A stretch of DNA of 64,000 nt from Streptomyces sp. CB01881. GTDB lineage: Bacteria; Actinomycetota; Actinomycetes; Streptomycetales; Streptomycetaceae. The notes below the pieces were generated by a model that made no database searches, was not told the DNA's origin, and was given only the letters and a program-made list of their open reading frames with translations. Position numbers and translations under genes: made by a program. Shown here piece after piece: positions 33,169 through 41,209 of the stretch (positions are counted from its first letter, which is position 1; every line of letters starts with the position of its first letter). The DNA is taken from NCBI RefSeq assembly GCF_002953255.1, contig NZ_CP026498.1, forward strand, positions 7,243,629 to 7,307,628, written 5' to 3'.

Positions 33169-33184
33169 ACTGGTCTGAACCACT
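33169..33184 (-). promoter_or_regulatory. DasR-type operator upstream of msiK
   Basis: ACTGGTCTGAACCACT matches the dre consensus at 14 of 16 positions. On the minus strand it reads AGTGGTTCAGACCAGT, differing at one base from the LPMO site at 17531-17546. Confidence 0.72.
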
Positions 33185-33384
33185 GAGCGCACCGGCTCCC
33201 GGTGACGCTACCTGGGCCCTCGCTGCTTGTCAGCCCCCGGCCATCCCGATTTCGGCATCGGTTCCATCACACCCGCCCGCCCTCACCCGGCCCCGGCCGT
33301 CCCCCGGATATGCCAGCACCGCCCCACCCCCGCCCGGTAGACTTCCCCCGGTGCCGCCGTGACCATGTCGCGGACGGTCACCAT

Positions 33385-33461
33385 GCCTCCTTAGCTCAGC
33401 TGGCCAGAGCACCGCTCTTGTAAAGCGGGGGTCGTCGGTTCGAACCCGACAGGGGGCTCCA
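33385..33461 (+). tRNA. tRNA-Thr (anticodon UGU)
   Basis: The cloverleaf folds with acceptor GCCTCCT pairing AGGGGGC, D-arm around TAGCTCAGCTGGCCAGAGCA, anticodon loop CTTGTAA inside CCGCT/AGCGG, and T-arm GTCGG-TTCGAAC-CCGAC. The discriminator is T (33458) and CCA (33459-33461) is encoded. Anticodon TGT reads ACA and related Thr codons. A strong hairpin follows at 33467. Confidence 0.97.
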
Positions 33462-33466
33462 GCAGC

Positions 33467-33499
33467 GAACGCCCCGGACCAGTGCGGTCCGGGGCGTTC
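33467..33499 (+). terminator. Terminator of the tRNA-Thr gene
   Basis: Perfect 14-base stem (33467-33480 with 33486-33499), loop AGTGC, followed by GTCGTTCCC. Confidence 0.88.
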
Positions 33500-33551
33500 G
33501 TCGTTCCCGGGCCGGCGCGGGCCGTTTCGCCGAGGGGTCTGTGCACCCCGG

Positions 33552-34385
33552 TCAGTGGGATCGGAGGTCCGGGGCACCTGCGTCGGACCGGAGTTGGCGC
33601 AGGGTCCAGGTGGTGGCGGGGGGTTCGGCGAGGTGGGCGGTGTGGGTGGTGAAGAGTTCGGCGGCGCGGCGGTAGGAGAGGCGGGCGCGGCCGGTGTGGG
33701 GGCAGCGGTCGGCGGCGGGGGTGGTCGCGGGGGCGCGGCGGTCGGTGAGGAAGAGCGGGCCGGTGGTCCGGCCGGCGAGGAGCAGGGGGAGCAGGCGGGC
33801 GGTCCCGGCCCGCCAGCGGAGGGGCGGGGCGGACGGAAGGGTGCGGCGGCGGGGGAGGTCGAGGTCGTCGGCGTCGAGGGCGAGGACGGTCTCGATGGCG
33901 GCGCCGCTCTCGTGCAGCAGGTGCCAGAGGACCTGTTCGCGGAGCGGGGCCCGGCGGGCGAAGAGGGCGCGCAGCTGGTCGGCGGTGAGCGGGGCGGGGC
34001 CGTCGGCGGTGGCGGGGAGGGGGTGCGGGCGCAGGCCGGCGGTGGGGTCGGTGCGGATCCAGCCGTGGGCGCGCCACCAGGTCACGGCGGCGCGCAGGGT
34101 GGAGAGTTCGCGGTTGAGCGTGCGCGGGTCGGTGCCGGCGGCGCGGTGGCCGGCGGCGGCCCGGAGGCGGGCGGGGGCGTCCGGGTGGTCGAGCAGGGCG
34201 AGGGGGAGGACGGGCGGCCGGGCGCGGCGCCGCCCGGGGCCGGTGGGGGCGGGGCGGTCGGCGAGCGCCCAGGCCCAGGTGTCGAGGGCGATCCGGTAGA
34301 TGCGCCGGGAGGCGGCGCCGAGGCCGGCGGCGGCCAGGTAGCGCTCGACGGCGACGGCGTACTCGACGGGCTGGGGGCTCTCCAC
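33552..34385 (-). pseudogene. Degenerate, truncated tyrosine recombinase
   Basis: The frame reads like a streptomycete tyrosine integrase: a SAM-like N-terminal domain (RTLNRELSTLRAAVTWWRAH), then LTADQLRALFARRAPLREQV, ALDADDLDLPRRR, PLFLTDRRAP and GRARLSYRRAAELF. Where active relatives have ARAEEVL (first catalytic Arg) this has AAIETVL. Where they have TLHQLRHSALTH it has TLRQLRSDAG and stops, losing the remaining catalytic His/Arg and the Tyr nucleophile. It should be inactive. It points towards the tRNA-Thr, a common integration target, so it may be the remnant of an integrated element. The start is uncertain (GTG 34385 or ATG 34418). Confidence 0.72.
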
Positions 34386-34402
34386 GGGAATGGCTCTTCT
34401 TT

Positions 34403-34497
34403 CCGCAGTAAATGACATCTGGGGGAGGGGTTCAAGAATAGCCATTAGCCGCAGTAAACGGCAGTCTGAGCTGGTGGATTGGCGATATTTACTGCGG
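34403..34497. repeat. Three CCGCAGTAAA iterons in an AT-richer promoter region
   Basis: CCGCAGTAAAT (34403-34413), CCGCAGTAAAC (34449-34459) and, inverted, ATTTACTGCGG (34487-34497) lie between the recombinase remnant and the MFS gene. The outer two form an exact 11-base inverted repeat. They look like binding sites for one protein, or like ends left by a lost element. They lie in a stretch clearly richer in A/T than its surroundings. Confidence 0.75.
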
Positions 34498-34593
34498 CAG
34501 ACCCAGCCCGTCGAAGAATTGATGCAGAAAGACTCAACTTTTCCTCCGGACACCCTTGTTCACGGCTCCTCGGCGGGGGCAGACTTGCCGCCC

Positions 34594-35901
34594 ATGGCAG
34601 TGGATACGGAGCGGGTTCCGTCGCGCGGGCAGCGGTCGGGCGGGCGTCTCGCCGTGCTGGGCGAACGCGATTTCAGGTGGTTCTTCGTCGGGTACGCGAC
34701 GTCGTTGTTCGGCTCCTCGATGGCACCGGTGGCGGTCGCCTTCGCGGTGCTCGACGGCGGAGGGGGCGGGACCGACCTGGGGTGGGTGATGGCGGCCCGG
34801 ATCCTGCCGATCGTGCTGGTGATGCTGGTCGGCGGGGTGGTCGCCGACCGGCTCGGCAGCCGGCGGGTGATGCTGGTGGCGGACGTGCTCCGCTGTGGGG
34901 TGCAGGGGGTGTTCGCGGCGGCGCTGGCGGCGGGGCACGCGCCGGTCTGGGTGATGGTCGGACTGGTCGCGCTCTGGGGGCTCGGCGAGGGCGTGTTCCT
35001 GCCGGCACTCGGGGCGCTGGTGCCCGCACTGGTCGCCCGCAAGGAGCGTCTTCCGGACGCCAACACCCTGCTGGGGCTGGCCCGTTCGGTGTCCACGGTG
35101 GCCGGGCCGGCCACGGCGGGCGTGGTGGTGGCGGCGTACGGCCCGGCGGCGGTGCTGCTGGTCGACGCGGTCACGTACGGCGTCGGCGCGCTGGCGCTGG
35201 CCCGGCTCGGGGTGGCCGCACCGGAGGAGCCGGGGGAGCCGGAGTCGATGCTGGCGGACCTGCGCGAGGGGTGGTCGGAGTTCCGCTCCCGGCCGTGGCT
35301 CTGGATCACCACGGTCCAGATGGCGTTCTTCAACCTGCTGGTCTGGGCGCCCTTCCTGGTGCTCGGCCCGCTGACCGCCCAGCGGGCGCTCGGCGGCGCG
35401 CGCGGCTGGGGCCTGGTGATGGGCGTGTACGGGGCCGGCGCGGTGCTGGGCGGCCTGCTGATGCTGGGCCGCAGGCCGGTGCGGCCGCTCGCGGTGGCCA
35501 CGGCGGCGACCCTCGGCTGGGCGCTGCCCTCGGCGGCGCTCGCGGCGGGCCTGTCACTGCTCTGGACGGCGGCGGTGGCGCTGGTGGCCGGGGCCGGTTC
35601 GGCGGTCTGCGGGGCGCTGTACAACTCCACGATGCAGCGTTGGGTGCCGGCCGACGTCCTCGCCAGGGTCACCGCGTTCGGCGGGCTCGGCGCGTTCGTG
35701 CTCGGGCCGCTCGGCCTGGCGGCGGCCGGCCCGCTGGCGGACCGGGTGGGTGCGGCGTCCGTGCTCGGCTTCGGCGCGCTGTGGCAACTGGTCGCGGGCG
35801 TCGTGGTGTTGGCGGTTCCGGCGGTGAGCCGGCGGCAGTGGGACGAACCCGCGGAGCCCGGCGCCGAGGGCGGGCGCCCCGGCCGGGCGGGCAGGGGGTG
35901 A
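34594..35901 (+). CDS. MFS exporter (EntS-like)
   Basis: The 435-residue protein has about 12 membrane segments, an N-terminal FRWFFVGYATSLFGSSM entry helix and the loop VVADRLGSRRVMLVADVLR. It resembles EntS/macrolide-type exporters; the substrate is unknown. ATG 34594 is preceded by -35 TTGTTC, 18 bases, and -10 CAGACT ending about 8 bases before it, so it may be leaderless. The longer frame from 34390 runs through the iteron region and is unlikely to be translated. Confidence 0.82.
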   Translation: MAVDTERVPSRGQRSGGRLAVLGERDFRWFFVGYATSLFGSSMAPVAVAFAVLDGGGGGTDLGWVMAARILPIVLVMLVGGVVADRLGSRRVMLVADVLRCGVQGVFAAALAAGHAPVWVMVGLVALWGLGEGVFLPALGALVPALVARKERLPDANTLLGLARSVSTVAGPATAGVVVAAYGPAAVLLVDAVTYGVGALALARLGVAAPEEPGEPESMLADLREGWSEFRSRPWLWITTVQMAFFNLLVWAPFLVLGPLTAQRALGGARGWGLVMGVYGAGAVLGGLLMLGRRPVRPLAVATAATLGWALPSAALAAGLSLLWTAAVALVAGAGSAVCGALYNSTMQRWVPADVLARVTAFGGLGAFVLGPLGLAAAGPLADRVGAASVLGFGALWQLVAGVVVLAVPAVSRRQWDEPAEPGAEGGRPGRAGRG

Positions 35902-36029
35902 CGCATGCTGCCGCAGCGCCGGGCGCTGCGCGAGGCGCCCGCCCGGTCACCCGGGGTGAGCGGGCGCGCAGGGCGGCCCGGGCGGTCGTACGGTGGAGGG
36001 AGTGCGGGGGCGAACGGAGGAGGTAGGCC

Positions 36030-36263
36030 ATGCCCGGTTCTGTCACCATCAGCCATCACGAGTCGGCGGTCGCCCTGGATCACGCGGACGCCAAGCGGCT
36101 CGCCACGGTGCTGGAGGAGCTCGCGTACCTGCTGGAGATCCCCGGTCCGAACCGGATCAACGACGCGCAGCTCGGCGCCCTCTGCGAGGGCCGGTCGCCG
36201 GACCGGGCCGAGTTGTCGCACTGGTCGCGCGGGATCGCCGCGGAGCTGAAGGGACGGCTCTAG
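36030..36263 (+). CDS. Small conserved-type hypothetical protein
   Basis: The 77-residue acidic protein (ADAKRLATVLEELAYLLEIP, then RSPDRAELSHWSRGIAAELK) is predicted mostly helical with no membrane segment. A strong GGAGGAGG precedes ATG 36030, and TACGGT near 35990 could be its -10. Length and style match short streptomycete proteins of unknown function. I cannot name a family. Confidence 0.65.
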   Translation: MPGSVTISHHESAVALDHADAKRLATVLEELAYLLEIPGPNRINDAQLGALCEGRSPDRAELSHWSRGIAAELKGRL

Positions 36264-36475
36264 CCGCGGCCGTGGCGGACCGGCCGGAGTCGTACGATGG
36301 CGCGCGGGGCGTGTGGTTCTCGCGCGCCTTCCGGGTGCCGGTCCGACCGGCGGCCGGACCGGCGGAGGAGGGTGGGGGCCCGCACGTGCCGCAGTCCGAG
36401 GCGCATTCCGAGCCGCAGTCCCGGCGGACGTCAGACCCGCAGCCCGGCCGGAGGACAGGCCCGCAGCCGGGCCCG

Positions 36476-37006
36476 ATGTCCTGGCTGACCGTGGAGACGC
36501 CGTTGCCCAGCGGGCCCATGCACATCGCGGTGACGCCGCTGGGCGTGGCGGCCGCGGGCTACCTGGGGCACGCGGGCGGCGAACTGCCCCACTGCACGGA
36601 CGAGTCGAAGATCGCCGCCGTCACCGACCGGATCGGAGCCTACCTGGCGGGCCGCAGCCGGGAGTTGGGCCTGCCGATCGACTGGAGCCTGAGCACCGGG
36701 CCGCACCGCGCGGTGTTGCAGACGCTCTGGCGCGACGTGCCGTTCGGGCGGACCATCACGTACGGCGAACTGGCCGCCCGTAGCGGGGTGTTCGAGTCCG
36801 TGACGGAGCCGGGGCTGGCGGCCCGGACGGTCGGGCAGATGATGGCCGCCAACCCCGTCGCGCTGCTGGTGCCGTGCCACCGGGTGGTGGCGGCGGACGG
36901 GATCGGCGGATTCGGCGGCGGCCGGGTCGGGATCGACGTGAAGCGCTGGCTGCTCACCCTGGAGGGTGTGTTGGAGCCGACGCTGGACTGGAACGGGCCG
37001 CTGTGA
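36476..37006 (+). CDS. ogt: Methylated-DNA-protein cysteine methyltransferase (Ogt/AGT)
   Basis: The 176-residue protein repairs O6-alkylguanine by suicide transfer to the cysteine in PVALLVPCHRVVAADGIGGF. FGRTITYGELAARSG and MMAANP precede it, forming the DNA-binding and active-site core; the N-terminal RNase H-like domain starts at LTVETPLPSGPMHIAVTPLG. ATG 36476 lacks a ribosome site. An in-frame GTG at 36386, downstream of GGAGGAGGG, would add a Gln/Pro/Arg-rich leader, so the start is uncertain. Confidence 0.88.
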   Translation: MSWLTVETPLPSGPMHIAVTPLGVAAAGYLGHAGGELPHCTDESKIAAVTDRIGAYLAGRSRELGLPIDWSLSTGPHRAVLQTLWRDVPFGRTITYGELAARSGVFESVTEPGLAARTVGQMMAANPVALLVPCHRVVAADGIGGFGGGRVGIDVKRWLLTLEGVLEPTLDWNGPL

Positions 37007-37050
37007 CCGGCGGACCGGGCCGCCGGAGCGGGCCCGGCCGGCCGCGCCGC

Positions 37051-38145
37051 TCAGTGCACCAGCTCCACCGGGGTGAGGCCGCGGCCGAACGGGGACTGCC
37101 GCGGCAGGACCGGCCGGACGCCCGAGACCAGCGTGTAGTCGATGCCCGTGTGGTCGATGCCGGCGAGTTCCCCGGCGCGATCGGTGTCGGGCCGCTCGCC
37201 GAGCGCCAACTGCACCGCGTTCCACGGCAGGTTGAGGCCGCACAGACGCAGCTGGTGCAGGCCGCCCGAGGGCCGGGTGTTGACGTCGATGATCACCGGT
37301 TCCCCGGCCAGGTGGCGGAACTGCACGTTGGAGAGGAAGGCCATCCGGGTGGACTCGACCACCCGGCGGGCGGGTTCCAGGTACTGCGGGGCGGTGGTGA
37401 AGCTTCGGCGGCGCCGGTGCTTGCTGCGGCCGACGGCGGCGAGCAGGGTGCCGTCGCGGTCGGCGAGGCAGTCCACCGAGACCTCGGGGCCCTCCAGGTA
37501 GGGCATCACCAGCAGGTCGGCGGCTCCGGCAGGGCCCTCGGGCGCGGCGGCCTCCAGTGCGGCGGCCACCTGGTCGACCTGGACCCGGCTGTCCCAGCCG
37601 GCCAGCCGGTGGAGGCCGAAGGGCTCGCGGGTGAGCACCCGGAACCCCTCGCCGCCGGCGCCCGAGGAGGGTTTGAGGCAGGGGGTGAGCCCGGCGGCCT
37701 CGATCAGCTCGACGGCGGCGATCAGGTCGGCGGCGGTGCGGACCTGCCACCACGGCGGGGTGGGCAGTCCGGCGGCGGCGATCGCCGCGTAGCCGTCCGC
37801 CTTGCTGTCGAAGGCCGCGATGGCGGTGGCGGGCGGGCAGACCAGGGCGGTGCCTATCGCCTCGAACTCCTGCTGGTGCAGGGATATCGCGAGCTGGTGG
37901 AGGCGGGGCAGGAAGACGTCGACGGAGTGCCGGGCGCAGTAGTCGAGGGCGTAGCCGACGTAGGCGTCGGGGGTGAGGTCGCCCGGCTCCAGGGTCGCGT
38001 GGTCGGCGGCGGCGAGGACGGGGGAGTCGGGGTCGACGTGGGTCGCGTGGACCTCGACCGGCCGCGGGGCCTCGCGCAGCTGTTCGATGAAGAACACGTT
38101 CTCGGCGTAGGTGCGGTTGAGCCAGACACGTACGGGGGCGCTCAT
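37051..38145 (-). CDS. ATP-grasp ligase, substrate unknown
   Basis: The 364-residue protein has an N-terminal Rossmann-like domain (VRVWLNRTYAENVFFIEQLR), then an ATP-grasp domain: the Lys in LTPCLKPSSGAGGEGFRVL, LLVMPYLEGPEVSVDCLADR, and metal-binding FRHLAGEPVIIDVNTRPSGG. Such enzymes join a carboxylate to an amine or thiol with ATP. No non-ribosomal or peptide-modification genes are adjacent, so the substrate cannot be inferred. GGGAGG lies 6 bases before ATG 38145. Confidence 0.85.
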   Translation of the reverse strand: MSAPVRVWLNRTYAENVFFIEQLREAPRPVEVHATHVDPDSPVLAAADHATLEPGDLTPDAYVGYALDYCARHSVDVFLPRLHQLAISLHQQEFEAIGTALVCPPATAIAAFDSKADGYAAIAAAGLPTPPWWQVRTAADLIAAVELIEAAGLTPCLKPSSGAGGEGFRVLTREPFGLHRLAGWDSRVQVDQVAAALEAAAPEGPAGAADLLVMPYLEGPEVSVDCLADRDGTLLAAVGRSKHRRRRSFTTAPQYLEPARRVVESTRMAFLSNVQFRHLAGEPVIIDVNTRPSGGLHQLRLCGLNLPWNAVQLALGERPDTDRAGELAGIDHTGIDYTLVSGVRPVLPRQSPFGRGLTPVELVH

Positions 38146-38397
38146 GACGGCCTCCCAGGGCAGGGGTGAACGAGGGGGAGGGCATCCGGTCCGGCCATAC
38201 TCGTCAACTGGCCCCGTGGCCCTTTGAGGTGGCACCTTAGCGGCCGCCCGGACCGGCGTGAACGGAGGGTCGGCCGGGGCGGTCGGGGCGTGGGCCGGGC
38301 CCGGGGCGGAGGCGCGGGGCGGCTGCCGGTGCGCGGTCGGGCGGATGGCCGGGCGGGTGGCCGGGTGTGCGGCCCGGCGGCGGCCCGGTCGGGGCAT
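38146..38397. other. GC-rich intergenic region
   Basis: Between the divergent ATP-grasp and eshA genes. It contains GGCCGGGYGG-type repeats and no supported gene; the promoter-containing part follows. Confidence 0.5.
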
Positions 38398-38562
38398 TGT
38401 CGAATGTTCGAATAATGGTCGAACTTGTATCGATCAGGTGATCTAGTCGTCCTATTTGTTCGGTTATTCCGACCACTCGAAAGAGTGATTGCGGAGCCCG
38501 CCGAATAGGCTCACCATGATTGTTGCAAGGCGACACTTCACCGGGTATTCGAAGGGCTCTCC
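38398..38562 (+). promoter_or_regulatory. eshA: AT-rich promoter and leader of the eshA operon
   Basis: This stretch is far richer in A/T than its surroundings. It has five TCGAA elements (38400, 38408, 38419, 38477, 38549) and a CACTC-GAAA-GAGTG hairpin (38474-38487). A promoter candidate is TTGCAA (38523-38528), 17 bases, TATTCG (38546-38551), ending 11 bases before ATG 38563; GAAGGG could serve ribosome binding. Confidence 0.6.
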
Positions 38563-39984
38563 ATGTCGACCGAAACCAACGTCGGTATTCCTGCGCCGGG
38601 CGGCGAGTCGCCTGCCCAGCAGAGTCTCGGCACGGCGGGCGCGAGGAACCTCGCGACGACCACCAAGTCCGCGCCGCAGATGCAGGGCATCAGCCCGCGC
38701 TGGCTGCTCAGGATGCTTCCGTGGGTCGAGGTGTCCGGCGGCACCTACCGGGTCAACCGTCGCCTGCGGTACGCGGTCGGCCGCGGCCGGGTGGGCTTCG
38801 TGAAGACGGGCTCCGAGGTGCGGATCGTCCCGCCGACGCTGCGCGAGGTGCCGGTGCTGCGCGGTTTCGAGGACGACGCCGTCCTGGAGGAGCTGGCCGG
38901 GCGCTTCGTCCAACGCGAGTTCTCCGCCGGTGAGGTGCTGGTCGCCGCCGGGGCGCCGATCGACGAGGTCTTCATCATTGCCCACGGCAAGCTCGACCGG
39001 CTGGGATCCGGCAAGTACGGCGACGAGACGGTCGTCGGCAGTCTCGCCGACGGCGACCACCTGGGCGACGAGGCGCTCCGGCAGGAGGACGGCGCCTGGC
39101 CGTACACGGTGAGGGCCGCCACCGCAGGCACCGTCCTGGCGATCTCATGGCCCTCGTTCCAGGAGCTCGCGGACCGCTCCGAGGCGCTCCAGCTCCAGAT
39201 CATGGACTACCTGGCCGGCTTCGAGCAGGCGCAGAACAAGCACGGCGAGGCGGCGATCGGCCTCTCCGCCGGCCACCGGGGCGAGTACGAGCTGCCCGGC
39301 GCCTTCGTGGACTACGAGCTGAAGCCCCGCGAGTACGAGCTCAGCGTCGCGCAGACTGTGCTCAAGGTGCACAGCCGGGTTGCCGACCTCTACAACCAGC
39401 CGATGAACCAGACCGAGCACCAGCTCCGGCTGACCATCGAGGCGCTGCGCGAGCGCCAGGAGGACGAGCTCGTCAACAACCCCGAGTTCGGACTGCTGCA
39501 GAACGCCGAGTACGACCAGCGGATCCAGACCCACTCCGGCCCGCCCACCCCGGACGACATGGACGAGCTGCTGAGCCGCCGCCGCTCCACCAAGATGTTC
39601 CTCGCCCACCCCCGGGCGATCGCGGCCTTCGGCCGGGAGTGCAGCCGCCGCGGCCTCTACCCGGACACCGTCGAGGTCCAGGGGAGGCAGGTCTTCGGCT
39701 GGCGGGGGGTGCCGGTCTTCCCGTGCAACAAGATCCCGATCGTCGGCGGTAACACCAGCTCGATCATCGCGCTGCGCACCGGGGAGGACAACCAGGGCGT
39801 CATCGGGCTGCACCAGACCGGAATTCCCGATGAATACCAGCCGGGCCTCTCGGTCCGGTTCATGGGAATCAGCGAGAAGGCCATCATTTCCTATCTCGTC
39901 AGCGCCTACTACTCCGCCGCCATTCTGGTGCCCGACGCGGTCGGAGTCCTGGAGAACGTCGACGTCGCGCACCACCGCGACTGA
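38563..39984 (+). CDS. eshA: EshA-type Family 2B encapsulin shell protein with cNMP-binding domain
   Basis: The 473-residue protein matches Streptomyces EshA, now placed among Family 2B encapsulins: HK97-fold shell proteins that form nanocompartments. Residues 1-95 are an N-terminal arm (ISPRWLLRMLPWVEVSGGTY). Residues 98-218 form an inserted cyclic-nucleotide-binding domain with cassette LGDEALRQEDGAW ... RAAT. Residues 245-473 are the shell domain (DYELKPREYELSVAQTVLKV, NPEFGLLQNAEYDQRIQTHS, then IPIVGGNTSSIIALRTGEDN). EshA has been linked to hyphal growth and antibiotic production in S. griseus and S. coelicolor. The polyprenyl diphosphate synthase gene 88 bases downstream is the expected cargo class. 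Confidence 0.92.
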   Translation: MSTETNVGIPAPGGESPAQQSLGTAGARNLATTTKSAPQMQGISPRWLLRMLPWVEVSGGTYRVNRRLRYAVGRGRVGFVKTGSEVRIVPPTLREVPVLRGFEDDAVLEELAGRFVQREFSAGEVLVAAGAPIDEVFIIAHGKLDRLGSGKYGDETVVGSLADGDHLGDEALRQEDGAWPYTVRAATAGTVLAISWPSFQELADRSEALQLQIMDYLAGFEQAQNKHGEAAIGLSAGHRGEYELPGAFVDYELKPREYELSVAQTVLKVHSRVADLYNQPMNQTEHQLRLTIEALRERQEDELVNNPEFGLLQNAEYDQRIQTHSGPPTPDDMDELLSRRRSTKMFLAHPRAIAAFGRECSRRGLYPDTVEVQGRQVFGWRGVPVFPCNKIPIVGGNTSSIIALRTGEDNQGVIGLHQTGIPDEYQPGLSVRFMGISEKAIISYLVSAYYSAAILVPDAVGVLENVDVAHHRD

Positions 39985-40072
39985 CCGGGCCGGTCGCGAC
40001 CGCGCCGCCCGGCCGGGGCTTACTTGCGCCCCGGTCGGGCGGCGCCCACCGTCACAACAGGGGGAGGAACCC

Positions 40073-41122
40073 ATGGGAATCTTCACGCTGGAACGCGACC
40101 ACCGCGAGGGGCACGAGGCGGAGGACGTGCTGGCCCGCGCCCGCGGCCTGGTCGACCCGGTGATGCGCGCCGCCGTCGACTCGCTGCCCGGCTCGATGCG
40201 CAAGGTGGCCGGCTACCACCTCGGCTGGTGGGAGGCGGACGGCACGCCGGTGGCCGCGCCCTCCGGCAAGGCCATCAGACCGGCGATGGTGCTGGCCGCC
40301 GCCCAGGCCCTCGGGGGCACCCCGGCCGCGGCCACCGCCGCCGCGGCCGCCGTCGAGCTGGTCCACAACTTCACCCTGCTCCATGACGACGTCATCGACC
40401 GTGACGAGACCAGGCGCCACCGCCCCACGGCCTGGCGGGTGTTCGGCACCACCGAGGCCATCCTCGTGGGGGACGCACTGCACTCCCTGGCCCTGCGGCT
40501 GCTCGCCGGGGACACCCACCCGGCCGCCCAGGGCGCCATCCGCCGGCTGACCGACTGCGTGGTCGAGCTCTGCGAGGGCCAGCAGATCGACTGTGCCTTC
40601 GAGCAGCGCAGTGACGTTTCGCTCGCCGAGTGCCTGGCGATGGCGGAGGCCAAGACGGGCGCGCTGCTCGGCGCCGCCTGTGCGATGGGTGCGCAGTACG
40701 CGGGCGCCTCGGAGGAGGCCGCGCAGGCGATGGACGGCTTCGGCCGCGAGATCGGCCTGGCGTTCCAGCTGATCGACGACCTGATCGGGATCTGGGGCGA
40801 CCCGGCCGTCACCGGCAAGCCGGTCGGGGCGGACTTGGTCGCGCGCAAGAAGTCGCTGCCGGTGGTGGCGGCGCTCGGCTCCGGCACGGCCGACGGGCAC
40901 GTCCTGGCCGGGCTCTATGCGCTCGAACGCCCTCTCAGCCCGGAGGAGTTGAACCGCTGTGCGGCCGCCGTCGACGGGGCCGGCGGGCGGGGCTGGGCCC
41001 AGGGGGAGTCCTGCGAGCGGATGGCCACCGCGATGGCCCAGCTGGCCGTGGCGGTGCCCGAGCCGTCCGCCGCCGACGAGCTGCTCGCCCTCGCGGAGCT
41101 GGTCACCCGCCGCACGCACTGA
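40073..41122 (+). CDS. Polyprenyl diphosphate synthase, putative encapsulin cargo
   Basis: The 349-residue trans-prenyltransferase condenses IPP with an allylic diphosphate. First Asp-rich motif LLHDDVIDRDETRRHR, second LIDDLIGIWGD, and KAIRPAMVLAAAQ carries the conserved Lys/Arg. GGGGAGGAACCC gives a strong ribosome site for ATG 40073. It follows eshA on the same strand, and polyprenyl transferases are among cargo types reported for Family 2 encapsulins. Its N-terminal extension before the catalytic fold is short (about 25 residues, MGIFTLERDHREGHEAEDVL), so if packaged, the targeting segment must be small or C-terminal. Chain length is not predictable here. Confidence 0.9.
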   Translation: MGIFTLERDHREGHEAEDVLARARGLVDPVMRAAVDSLPGSMRKVAGYHLGWWEADGTPVAAPSGKAIRPAMVLAAAQALGGTPAAATAAAAAVELVHNFTLLHDDVIDRDETRRHRPTAWRVFGTTEAILVGDALHSLALRLLAGDTHPAAQGAIRRLTDCVVELCEGQQIDCAFEQRSDVSLAECLAMAEAKTGALLGAACAMGAQYAGASEEAAQAMDGFGREIGLAFQLIDDLIGIWGDPAVTGKPVGADLVARKKSLPVVAALGSGTADGHVLAGLYALERPLSPEELNRCAAAVDGAGGRGWAQGESCERMATAMAQLAVAVPEPSAADELLALAELVTRRTH

Positions 41123-41209
41123 CACCGCGGGGCGGGCGGGGGCTGGTCGGTCCGGCTCCTGCCCCCGCCCACGCATGCCCCGGAGGGGCTCTGCCGGCGT
41201 CGGCGAGGG

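Noticed and set aside
33385..34553. Active integrated element (ICE or prophage) at tRNA-Thr
   Set aside because: The only recombinase is truncated and lacks catalytic residues, no second attachment-site copy was seen, and no replication or transfer genes are present.
34390..34593. Upstream extension of the MFS gene to ATG 34390
   Set aside because: It would translate through the iterons and the promoter; membrane homology begins after ATG 34594.
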